DNA from: Bryobacterales bacterium
GTDB lineage: Bacteria > Acidobacteriota > Terriglobia > Bryobacterales > UBA6623
Assembly: GCA_028819235.1 (NCBI GenBank)
Contig: JAPPMC010000247.1
Coordinates: 1 to 50,558 of the forward strand
Length of the DNA: 50,558 nt
Direction: 5' to 3'
The notes under the pieces were generated by a model, which saw only the letters and a list, made by a program, of their open reading frames with translations, was not told the DNA's origin and ran no database searches. A program made the translations under genes and the position numbers. Below, in pieces: positions 19,201-26,653 of this stretch (the first letter of the stretch is position 1; every line of letters begins with the position of its first letter).

Positions 19201-20319
19201 ATGCCCGATAATGAAGCCACCATGGCCGAGCCCATCCTCAACATCACTAAGTTCGATGCGGAGTGCTACATAGTCGAGCTTGAGCCGGCCGCCAGGATCG
19301 TCTCAAAGGGCGGCAGGCTGCCCCGGGGCTGGGTTGTCTGCCCAGAGGGCTTCGACCGGACGATACTCCCACTTCTCCCAATCAGCCAGCGCACGTTCAA
19401 CGCCCTCCGCGACGCCGACCTGTTTGCGGGGACCAACGAATTGACGGTCGCCGATCTGCTGAATGTAAAGGGCATCGGGCCACGCTCGGTCGGGGATCTC
19501 GTCTCCTGCCTCTGGCACTTCTTCGTGGACGTCAGCGCAAGCAGCATCGGCACAGGCCCGGGCGAGGACCCGGACTGGTTCCCGGGAGACGAAGACACCG
19601 CGAGTGAAGTCCCGCTAGATCTGCCAACCGGCGAGATCGAAGGGACTGATGAACTGACGGTAAGGGACTCCGCAAGAGTGCTACGGGCGCTCATCGAGGT
19701 GGCGCAAGAGAGGGGGACGACGCCTGCGCTCACCCCAGAGATGGCCCAGATCCTCGGGACAGCGAGGGAACTCTACGGTGGCGAGAGGTTCTGGGACATG
19801 TTCGCCCCTTGCATCCGGCGCATCGCGGATGTGCTGCACCCTCCAGGCCTTGTCGAGCCGCTCCAAGCTGTGTCGTTCATGGGTCCGGGGTTAATAGACC
19901 AGACAGCCGCCCGCGCCTGGGATCGCTACAAGGTGCTTCCTCCAGAAAGCCGAACTGTAATTGACTACCGGACGCTCGCGTCTCCGCAGAGGAAACTGCC
20001 GGACCTTGCACGGTTTCTCGGCTGGACAGAACAGCAGATCGTGGAGTGCCAGATGGCGTTCGAAGAGGAGGTTGAGAACGAAATAGGGCCCGCGTTGGAC
20101 CAACTGGCACGAATCCTGCAAGAGGAGTTGGCCGAGTCCGGAGCGGTGACCGAAAAGGACTGTGCGCGGCGGGTGGAGAGTGTCTTCTCGCAGTTCGAGT
20201 CCGTCGGCCACAGCCTCGTCCGCCACTTCGTTTTGGTGCGGCTGCTGGATGCCGTCGCACAAGCAAGCGGACCGAAGGTGGTCAAGATCTGGGGTTCCGA
20301 GGCACCTGATGTCCATTGA
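19201..20319 (+). CDS. Orphan RNA polymerase alpha-CTD-like regulator
   Basis: Unnamed protein, 372 residues (365 if ATG 19222 is used). Seen: residues about 45-100 carry LPISQRTFNALRDADLF and NVKGIGPRSVGDL. This matches the RNA polymerase alpha C-terminal domain arrangement of a short helix, a strand-like LTVADLL segment and a helix-hairpin-helix that in alpha binds UP-element DNA. An acidic Pro/Gly-rich linker (about 110-145) follows, then an all-helical C-terminal region. That region holds RKLPDLARFLGWTEQQI, loosely like a sigma-region-4 helix-turn-helix. No alpha N-terminal (assembly) domain is present, so it is not rpoA. A DNA- or polymerase-binding regulator is inferred. It is divergent from ggt and stands alone; the name of the family is not known to me. 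Confidence 0.7.
   Translation: MPDNEATMAEPILNITKFDAECYIVELEPAARIVSKGGRLPRGWVVCPEGFDRTILPLLPISQRTFNALRDADLFAGTNELTVADLLNVKGIGPRSVGDLVSCLWHFFVDVSASSIGTGPGEDPDWFPGDEDTASEVPLDLPTGEIEGTDELTVRDSARVLRALIEVAQERGTTPALTPEMAQILGTARELYGGERFWDMFAPCIRRIADVLHPPGLVEPLQAVSFMGPGLIDQTAARAWDRYKVLPPESRTVIDYRTLASPQRKLPDLARFLGWTEQQIVECQMAFEEEVENEIGPALDQLARILQEELAESGAVTEKDCARRVESVFSQFESVGHSLVRHFVLVRLLDAVAQASGPKVVKIWGSEAPDVH
19207..19212 (+). promoter_or_regulatory. Candidate -10 box for the alpha-CTD-like gene
   Basis: GATAAT (five of six consensus bases) ends nine bases before ATG 19222, which would give a leaderless or near-leaderless mRNA. No convincing -35 is present at 16-18 bases upstream, so this rests on the -10 alone. 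Confidence 0.3.
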
Positions 20320-20707
20320 TCTCACGAGCCATCTGGAGATCTGGAGAGGGATGGGCCTGCCGCGGATACGATCCTGACACGAATCGGCCCAGCGAGGATT
20401 GGCATGCAAGGCCGTCGACAATGGGCCGTCCCAGCTTGCGACTTGCCCCTCCTGACCCAACTCTTGGCTAACACGATCCCGGCCGATGTAGCGCGACCGT
20501 GCCCCGGTGGGCCGGGGCCGTGCCAACCCCCGGACCATCGGCCGCGTCCGGCAAATCATCACATGGGAGCCGGGCGGTGCTGGCAGCTGGTTCACGAGTA
20601 CCTTGGCCTCTCACGTTCGGCCTACGGCGTCCGGGCTTCGCGTGCTACAGGAATTCAGGAATTGGAAGCCGAGGCCTACCTTGCGGCAGGTTAGAATCAA
20701 GCGACGC
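20320..20707. other. Intergenic region with strong hairpin
   Basis: 388 bases without a gene. It contains one perfect stem-loop, GCCCCGG (20501-20507), loop TGGG, CCGGGGC (20512-20518), with no T-run afterwards. It may be a transcript end for the upstream gene or simply structured DNA. TAGAAT at 20692-20697, ten bases before the soxC ATG, is a candidate -10 box without a good -35. Confidence 0.4.
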
Positions 20708-21931
20708 ATGCAACGGAGATCCCCGACAAGGCGGGCATTCCTCGGGTCCAGCGCCTTGGCCGGTGCCGCTTGGAGCGCCTGCCAAGCCCCCGCTCCGGAA
20801 TCCACCGCGGACACGGCCTCGACCGGCACTCTCGGTTCACCGGTCAGCCGGTACGGACAGCGCAGCCCGTTCGAAAACGCGACCCGGGGCGTCCGCACGA
20901 CTCTGACCCCGGAGGCCGCATCGTCGAGAACGCCGCTCGACGAGACATACGGAATCATCACCCCGTCAGCGCTGCACTTCGAGCGCCACCACGCCGGCGT
21001 CCCGGAGATCGACCCAGCCAACCATGAACTGATGATCCATGGGTTGGTGGAACGGCCGATGGCCTTCAGCTTGGAGGACATCAAGCGGCTGCCGTCCGTC
21101 TCCAGAGTGCATTTTGTCGAGTGCTCCGGCAACAGCGGCGGCGAATGGAGCCCCGCCGGCGCCCCCAACGTCTCGCTGAGTCATGGACTGGCGAGCTGCA
21201 GCGAATGGACCGGCGTGCCGCTCCGCATCCTGCTCGAGGAAGCAGGGGTCCGGCCGGAAGCCGGCTGGATTCTGGCCGAAGGAGCGGATGCATGTCTTAT
21301 GCAGCGCAGCATCACGCTTGAGAAGGCGATGGACGATGGGTTGGTGGCGTATGGGCAGAATGGCGAGGCGATCCGTCCGGAGCAGGGCTATCCGCTGCGG
21401 CTGATCCTCCCAGGCTGGGAGGGAAACACGAACGTAAAGTGGCTCCGGCGCATCAAGGTGACCGAGGGACCGCAATACGTCAAGGACGAGACCTCGAAGT
21501 ACACCGAGCTGATGGAAGACGGTACGGCTTGGATCTTCACGTTCGAGATGGACGCAAAGTCGGTGATCACGCGGCCCTCGGGCGGGCATTCAATCGGGTC
21601 GCCGGGCTTCGTAGAGATCTCCGGCCTTGCGTGGTCCGGCAGAGGCAAAATCGCGCGCGTGGAGGTCTCGACGGACGGGGGAAGCAGCTGGTCAGACGCC
21701 GAACTGCAGGCACCCGTATACTCGCGCGCCTTCACCCGCTTTCGGTTGCCGTGGGAGTGGGACGGTGCCGAGACTGTCCTACTTTCCCGCTGCCAAGACG
21801 AGACCGGCTACGTCCAGCCGACACGCGCGCTACTGATCGAGGAACGCGGCACGAAGTCGGCCTACCATTGCAATCGCATCAAGGGCTGGCGCGTCGCCGC
21901 CGACGGGAGCGTGACCAGTGCGGAAGTGTAG
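20708..21931 (+). CDS. soxC: SoxC-type sulfite/sulfane dehydrogenase Mo subunit
   Basis: Molybdopterin oxidoreductase of the sulfite oxidase family, 407 residues, Tat-exported. SoxC is the catalytic half of sulfur dehydrogenase SoxCD, which oxidises the SoxY-bound sulfane; related SorA oxidises free sulfite. Seen: twin-arginine signal RRAFLGSSALAG; YGIITPSALHFERHHAG; the molybdenum-ligand Cys139 in HFVECSGNSGGEW; and the C-terminal Mo-co dimerisation domain (VEVSTDGGSSWSDAEL). ATG 20708. It overlaps the soxD gene by 14 bases. No soxA, B, X, Y or Z lies in the window, so it may act as a stand-alone sulfite dehydrogenase or depend on distant sox genes. Confidence 0.92.
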   Translation: MQRRSPTRRAFLGSSALAGAAWSACQAPAPESTADTASTGTLGSPVSRYGQRSPFENATRGVRTTLTPEAASSRTPLDETYGIITPSALHFERHHAGVPEIDPANHELMIHGLVERPMAFSLEDIKRLPSVSRVHFVECSGNSGGEWSPAGAPNVSLSHGLASCSEWTGVPLRILLEEAGVRPEAGWILAEGADACLMQRSITLEKAMDDGLVAYGQNGEAIRPEQGYPLRLILPGWEGNTNVKWLRRIKVTEGPQYVKDETSKYTELMEDGTAWIFTFEMDAKSVITRPSGGHSIGSPGFVEISGLAWSGRGKIARVEVSTDGGSSWSDAELQAPVYSRAFTRFRLPWEWDGAETVLLSRCQDETGYVQPTRALLIEERGTKSAYHCNRIKGWRVAADGSVTSAEV

Positions 21932-22451
21932 AACAGTGCCAATTCTGCTCTTGTCGTTGCTCACGGCCCAAGCGATTGGGGCTCAAACCTACGGACTGGG
22001 GCGTCCGCTGACGGCTGACGAAGCCCGGCGGGTGGACATCACCATAGGCCCCGAGGGCCGCGAACTTCCTGAGGGCAGCGGGACTGCAGCCGATGGTGCC
22101 CAAGTCTACGAAGTGCGCTGCAAGGAATGCCACGGCGATCTGGGCGTCGGCGGGGACCAAGCAGCGCTCATTGGCGTTCCAGAACAGCTCAAGGAGGCCC
22201 GTCCCATCAAGACCGTCGGCAGTTTCTGGCCATACGCGACCACGCTGTTCGACTACACGCGGAGGGCCATGCCCTTTGAGGAACCAGGCACACTGAGCGA
22301 CGATCAGGTGTATGCCGTGACGGCGTACGTCCTTCATCTGAACGGCATTGTCGAGGAAGACTTCGAGCTGAACCGCGAGACACTTCCCGATGTCAAGATG
22401 CCCAACCGCGAAGGATTCGTGCGCGACCCTCGAGGTCAGGCGGGAGAATGA
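21918..22451 (+). CDS. soxD: SoxD-type monohaem cytochrome c
   Basis: Electron-accepting cytochrome subunit of SoxCD, 177 residues, exported. Seen: signal peptide (PILLLSLLTAQAIGA), the SoxD-typical YGLGRPLTADEA and LPEGSGT segments, haem motif CKECH at 68-72, candidate axial Met in RRAMPFEEPG, and the C-terminal LPDVKMPNREGF that marks SoxD. It is shorter than the dihaem SoxD of Paracoccus and corresponds to the single-haem form. It starts with GTG at 21918 inside the end of soxC, indicating coupled translation. Confidence 0.9.
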   Translation: MRKCRTVPILLLSLLTAQAIGAQTYGLGRPLTADEARRVDITIGPEGRELPEGSGTAADGAQVYEVRCKECHGDLGVGGDQAALIGVPEQLKEARPIKTVGSFWPYATTLFDYTRRAMPFEEPGTLSDDQVYAVTAYVLHLNGIVEEDFELNRETLPDVKMPNREGFVRDPRGQAGE

Positions 22452-22453
22452 CG

Positions 22454-22480
22454 CTTCCGGCCCGCTAGCCGTGCCGGAAG
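22454..22480. terminator. Hairpin at convergent soxD/ychF ends
   Basis: 8-bp perfect stem CTTCCGGC (22454-22461) and GCCGGAAG (22473-22480) with an 11-base loop, spanning the 13-base gap between two convergent genes and entering the ychF end. The position suits a bidirectional terminator, but there is no T-run. Confidence 0.4.
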
Positions 22481-23538
22481 ACGAGCACATCGCCGTCTTC
22501 AACGAGGTAGCCCTTACCCTCCAGCCGCAGGACGCCGGCGGCGCGGGCCTCTGAGAACCCTCCACTCTCCACCAGGTCCCGCCACTGGATCGCCTCGGCG
22601 CGGATGAAGCGTTTCGCAAAGTCAGTGTGGACCGCTCCGGCGGCGGTGAGCGCCGTGGCTCCCCTGCGGATCGGCCATGCCCGGCATTCCCGGTCTCCCA
22701 CCGTCAGGAAAGATATGAGGCCCAGCAGGCGATACGTAGCGGATACCAGCCGCGACATCCCGGACTCAGCGAGCCCGTAGGTTGCCAAGTATTCCTCGCG
22801 CTCGTCAGGCTCCAGATCGACAAGCTCAGACTCAATGCTTCCGCAGACAGCCGTGACCCCCACGCCCCTGCGTCCGCTGGCCAGTTCCGCATCGAATCGG
22901 GATAGGATGGCCGGCATCTCCGCGGTCTGGTCCTCGCCAAGGTTCAGGACCGCAAGGATCGGTTTGGCGGACAGGAATTGGAACCCTCGCAAGAGCTTGG
23001 ACTGCTCGGGCGAGACCGACAGTTCCCTCAAGGGGAGATCCCGTTCCAAACAGTCGCGGCACTCAAGCAGCACGTCGCGCTCCGCGGTCAGCTGGGGATC
23101 GCGCATCCGCTTGAGGTCCTTCTCCAAGCGCTGAAGACGGTTCTCCACAACCTGGAGGTCATTCAGCATCAGCTCGAATTCGATGGTGGCCCAGTCTCGG
23201 GCTGGATCGAGAGCCCCCTCGACATGCATGACAGTGTCGTCATCGAACAGCCGAAGCACGTGCGCAAACGCATCGACCGTTCGCAAGCTGCCGATATAGC
23301 TGGGTTCGTTCAGGGCCTCCCGAGAGAGCCCGGGCATATCGGCATACTCGAGTGTCATCGGCGTTGTCTTACGCGGCCTGAACAGGCCAGCGAGGGCCGT
23401 GAGGCGATCGTCGGGCACCCTCGCGACGCCCAGCTGCGCCTTCGTGGTGCCGACACGGCCTTCGGCCCCGACCCCGGTGAGGATCTTGAAGAGCGAGGTC
23501 TTGCCGACCTGCGGCAAGCCGATGATGGCAGTCCTCAT
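22465..23538 (-). CDS. ychF: Ribosome-binding ATPase/GTPase YchF
   Basis: OBG-family P-loop protein (YchF/OLA1), 357 residues, a cytoplasmic ribosome-associated ATPase. Seen: Walker A GLPQVGKTSLF at 7-17 (most YchF have N-V-G-K-S/T; Gln replaces Asn), switch region, DMPGLSREA, a coiled helical insertion (about 130-180), the N-x-x-E-like NLGED, and the C-terminal TGS domain (AWPIRRGATALTAAGAVHTDF; RLEGKGYLVEDGDVLVFR). ATG 23538 matches the family start; the frame opens 24 bases earlier. It converges with soxD and is divergent from the M20 peptidase. Confidence 0.93.
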   Translation of the reverse strand: MRTAIIGLPQVGKTSLFKILTGVGAEGRVGTTKAQLGVARVPDDRLTALAGLFRPRKTTPMTLEYADMPGLSREALNEPSYIGSLRTVDAFAHVLRLFDDDTVMHVEGALDPARDWATIEFELMLNDLQVVENRLQRLEKDLKRMRDPQLTAERDVLLECRDCLERDLPLRELSVSPEQSKLLRGFQFLSAKPILAVLNLGEDQTAEMPAILSRFDAELASGRRGVGVTAVCGSIESELVDLEPDEREEYLATYGLAESGMSRLVSATYRLLGLISFLTVGDRECRAWPIRRGATALTAAGAVHTDFAKRFIRAEAIQWRDLVESGGFSEARAAGVLRLEGKGYLVEDGDVLVFRHG

Positions 23539-23621
23539 GGCCTCTGCGTCCCATGGTGGCACGGCCGCTCAGTGGAGCCCGGCGCTAGATGTGGGCAGTC
23601 CTCCCGGGCGGGTCGCCAAAC

Positions 23622-23627
23622 TATGCT
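23622..23627 (+). promoter_or_regulatory. Candidate -10 box for the M20 peptidase gene
   Basis: TATGCT ends eight bases before the ATG at 23636. No clear -35 was found. It is listed because the same near-start placement recurs elsewhere in the window. Confidence 0.2.
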
Positions 23628-23635
23628 GAGTACGT

Positions 23636-25015
23636 ATGCCGGATGTAGCGCAGTGCTTGGAACAGGGAATGCGACAATTCCGGCGCGATCTCCTCGAATT
23701 CCTCCGCATCCCAAGCGTCAGCACGCTCCCCGAACACAAGCAGGACATCAGACGAGCCGCGCACTTCGTGCGGAAACATCTGCTGCAAGCAGGCCTTGAG
23801 GGCGTCGACGTGATCGAGGGAAGCGGTCACCCGCTGGTCTACGGCGAGTGGCTGGGAGCGCCGGGCAAGCCGACCATCCTCTGCTACGGCCACTACGACG
23901 TACAGCCCGCGGATCCCCTCAAGGAGTGGGACTCGCCGCCGTTTGAGCCAATGATCCGTAACGGCCAAGTCTACGCACGCGGCGCGTCCGACGATAAGGG
24001 CCAAGTCCTCGCGAACATCAAGGCCCTGCAAGTATTGATGGAAGCGCACGGTCGGCTTCCGGTGAACATCAAGTTCCTGATCGAGGGCGAGGAGGAGGTC
24101 GGGGGCGAGACGATCAGCGCGTACGTCCCCTCACACAGGCAGCAACTGCGGGCCGACGCGGCGCTGGTGTCAGACACCGCCATGTACATGCCGGACACGC
24201 CGACTATCTGCACGGGTCTGCGCGGCCTGCTATACACCGAATGGTCGGCACGGGGAGCCCGGAGCGATCTCCACTCCGGGCTCTTCGGCGGCGTGGCGCC
24301 CAGCGCGGTCTTCGGGCTCGTCGAGCTGCTGGCGAAGTGCAAGGATTCGGAAGGCCGGGTCCGGATTCCTGGCTTCTACGACACTGTCGAGGCTCCGTCG
24401 GAGGCTGAACGCGACAGCTGGGCGGGCCTGCCGTTTGACGAGGATGAGTATCGCAGCGGCGAGGTAGGGGCAACCACACTGACGGGCGAGCCGGGCTTCA
24501 GCGTGTTTGAGCGCTTAGGTGCACGACCAACGTTCGAGGTGCACGGCATCGCCGGAGGGTTTACCGGGCCCGGAGCCAAGACAGTGATTCCAGCAGCGGC
24601 GACCGCGAAGGTCAGCGCGAGACTGGTCCCCCGCCAAGATCCAGCGACAGTTCTCGGCCAGATGCAGAAGTTTGCCGCCGAGAACTCGCCCCCCGGGATC
24701 TCGGTCGAGGTGCGCGAAGTGCATTCAGCACCGGCCACGCTGGCGTCCCCCAACCATCCGATCATTCGTACGGCCGCTCGGGCGCTCTCTGAGGTCTGGG
24801 GACGGGAGACGGTGTTCGTCCGCTCGGGCGGCACCATACCGGTTGTCGGCGACTTCCAAGAGCATCTGGGAATTCCCACCGCGCTGATGGGGTACGGGCT
24901 GCCAGACGACAGACTGCATGCCCCGAACGAGAAATTCAGCCTGCGCAACTTCCAGATGGGGATGGCCTCGACGGCCAAGTTCTTGGAACTGCTCGGAGAC
25001 GCCGCCCTGGCCTGA
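23636..25015 (+). CDS. M20-family metallodipeptidase
   Basis: Zinc-dependent M20 peptidase, 459 residues, of the ArgE/DapE/CNDP-like dipeptidase group; cytoplasmic because no signal is seen. Seen: metal-binding GHYDVQP (His86, Asp88), bridging Asp in ASDDKGQ (119), catalytic and metal Glu in EGEEEVGG (152-153), a dimerisation domain with SDLHSGLFGG at about 200-215, a G-x-H-like HGIAGGFTG, and the last metal His in HAPNEKF. The length and the EWDSPPF segment fit the dipeptidase branch. ATG 23636. It is monocistronic and converges on the second sulfatase. Confidence 0.93.
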   Translation: MPDVAQCLEQGMRQFRRDLLEFLRIPSVSTLPEHKQDIRRAAHFVRKHLLQAGLEGVDVIEGSGHPLVYGEWLGAPGKPTILCYGHYDVQPADPLKEWDSPPFEPMIRNGQVYARGASDDKGQVLANIKALQVLMEAHGRLPVNIKFLIEGEEEVGGETISAYVPSHRQQLRADAALVSDTAMYMPDTPTICTGLRGLLYTEWSARGARSDLHSGLFGGVAPSAVFGLVELLAKCKDSEGRVRIPGFYDTVEAPSEAERDSWAGLPFDEDEYRSGEVGATTLTGEPGFSVFERLGARPTFEVHGIAGGFTGPGAKTVIPAAATAKVSARLVPRQDPATVLGQMQKFAAENSPPGISVEVREVHSAPATLASPNHPIIRTAARALSEVWGRETVFVRSGGTIPVVGDFQEHLGIPTALMGYGLPDDRLHAPNEKFSLRNFQMGMASTAKFLELLGDAALA

Positions 25016-25061
25016 GCCCAACGACGGCTAGGATGGGCAGCCCCTAAACGGATGCCTTCGC

Positions 25062-26492
25062 CTATTCCGGACGGCGCGGCATCCTGGCCCCCACACGGTT
25101 CAGCCGTTCGTCAAGCAGGTCCTGCAATTCTCTGGTGCGACCTGTTTCGGCCGTGGCCAAGTCCCGGCTCTCGCCGAGGTCCCGCGACAAGTCGTAGAGC
25201 TCGACCTTGGGGGGATCATAGAAGCGGATCAATTTCCAGTCACCCTTGCGGATCACCGAATAGGGATCGTGGCCGGGACCGTGCCGATAGTGGGGGAAGT
25301 GCCACACGAGCGCGCGCTCGTCCAGCGATCCGCCGCGCAGGACCGGCGAGAGGTCCACTCCGTCAATCGGACGGTCCACCGGCGGCCTCGTGCCCACGGC
25401 CGCAGCGATGGTCGGCAAGAGGTCGATGCTGGCCATGGGCTCGGCGGAGACCGAGCCGGGCGTTGTCACGCCGGGCCAGCTCACGATCCAAGGCGTGCGC
25501 AAGCCACCCTCGTAGGCATAGCCCTTGCCGCTGCGGAGCGGGTCGTTCTCGGTGGGTCGGCCATTGCGGTCCAAGCCTCCGTTGTCCCCCGTAAACACGA
25601 TTATGGTGCGGTCTGCCAGCCCGTTGCGCTGCAAGGCGTCAAGCAGCCTCCCCATGGCGTCATCGACACTGTGGACCATCGCCGCGTAGACCGGATCATC
25701 CTGGCCCTTCCCGTCTTGCGCAGCTCGGTAACTCTCGATTAGGCCCTCCTTGGCCTGGATCGGAGTGTGAACCGCGTAGTGGGCGAGATAGAGAAGGAAG
25801 GGGCGGTCCCGGTTCCGGTCGATGAAGGCAACAGCCTCGTCCGCCTCACGGTCAGTGAGGTATTCCCCGGGCTCGCGCGGCGTCAGAGTGGGGATTCCCA
25901 TCGGCAGCCTGGGGGACTCCACATACGGGTCGAAGTACGAAGGTGGCTGGCCGTAGTCCCAGCCTCCGTAATTCTCATCGAAGCCCTGGTCCGTAGGCAA
26001 GTGGCCGCGGCCCCCCAAATGCCACTTCCCGATGTATGCGCTGGTGTACCCGAGGGGCTTGAGGAGCTCCGCCAGCGTGATCTCACGGTGCGGCAGCCGC
26101 AGTTCGTTGACCGGCGTCAGAAGCGGGCGATCCGCCGCGGCAGGCCGGTGATACCCGAACATATTCCGAATGTTTGGCCACTGGCGGTTGGCAAGCTGGA
26201 ATTCGGCACGGATCCAATCCGTGATGCCCAAGCGGGCCGGTGCGCGCCCAGTCATCAGCGCCGCCCGCGTCGGAGAGCAAACTGCGCACGACGCGTAGCC
26301 ATCCGTGAACCGCATGCCGCTGGCGGCCAGCCGATCGATGTTCGGCGTCTGGTAGAAGTCCGAGCCTTGGCATCCGAGGTCCATCCAGCCGAGATCGTCG
26401 ACCAAGACGACGATCACGTTCGGAGGCGGGGCCGGGGCGGCCGCGGCCGTCGCCATGACGGCAAGGCCAACTGTTCGCAGGAGAGTTGTCAT
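25062..26492 (-). CDS. Secreted type I sulfatase (arylsulfatase A-like)
   Basis: Formylglycine sulfatase, 476 residues with a cleavable signal (LLRTVGLAVMATAAAA). Seen: VLVDDLGWMDLGC metal site at about 30-40, signature CSPTRAALMTG with Cys72 as the modified residue, GKWHLGG, FTGDNGG metal site, and the C-terminal WKLIRFYD / ELYDLSRDLGE block. ATG 26492 gives the signal; the open frame starts 75 bases earlier. It is distinct in sequence from the lipoprotein sulfatase at 11255-12739, so the two probably act on different sulfated substrates. Located between the M20 peptidase and the UnbV gene. Confidence 0.93.
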   Translation of the reverse strand: MTTLLRTVGLAVMATAAAAPAPPPNVIVVLVDDLGWMDLGCQGSDFYQTPNIDRLAASGMRFTDGYASCAVCSPTRAALMTGRAPARLGITDWIRAEFQLANRQWPNIRNMFGYHRPAAADRPLLTPVNELRLPHREITLAELLKPLGYTSAYIGKWHLGGRGHLPTDQGFDENYGGWDYGQPPSYFDPYVESPRLPMGIPTLTPREPGEYLTDREADEAVAFIDRNRDRPFLLYLAHYAVHTPIQAKEGLIESYRAAQDGKGQDDPVYAAMVHSVDDAMGRLLDALQRNGLADRTIIVFTGDNGGLDRNGRPTENDPLRSGKGYAYEGGLRTPWIVSWPGVTTPGSVSAEPMASIDLLPTIAAAVGTRPPVDRPIDGVDLSPVLRGGSLDERALVWHFPHYRHGPGHDPYSVIRKGDWKLIRFYDPPKVELYDLSRDLGESRDLATAETGRTRELQDLLDERLNRVGARMPRRPE

Positions 26493-26653
26493 GGTGATGT
26501 GCGGGCGGCGAACCGCGAACCTGAGTCTATCAGCGGGATGCCAGCGCCTAGTCACGAGGCCAGACAAGGCCGGTGCGGAGATCCGGCGCGGTCAGTCGGC
26601 GGGAGCCCCCCAAACTTCGCGATGGCCGGGCCGCCCCAGGCGCCCCATGGCGT

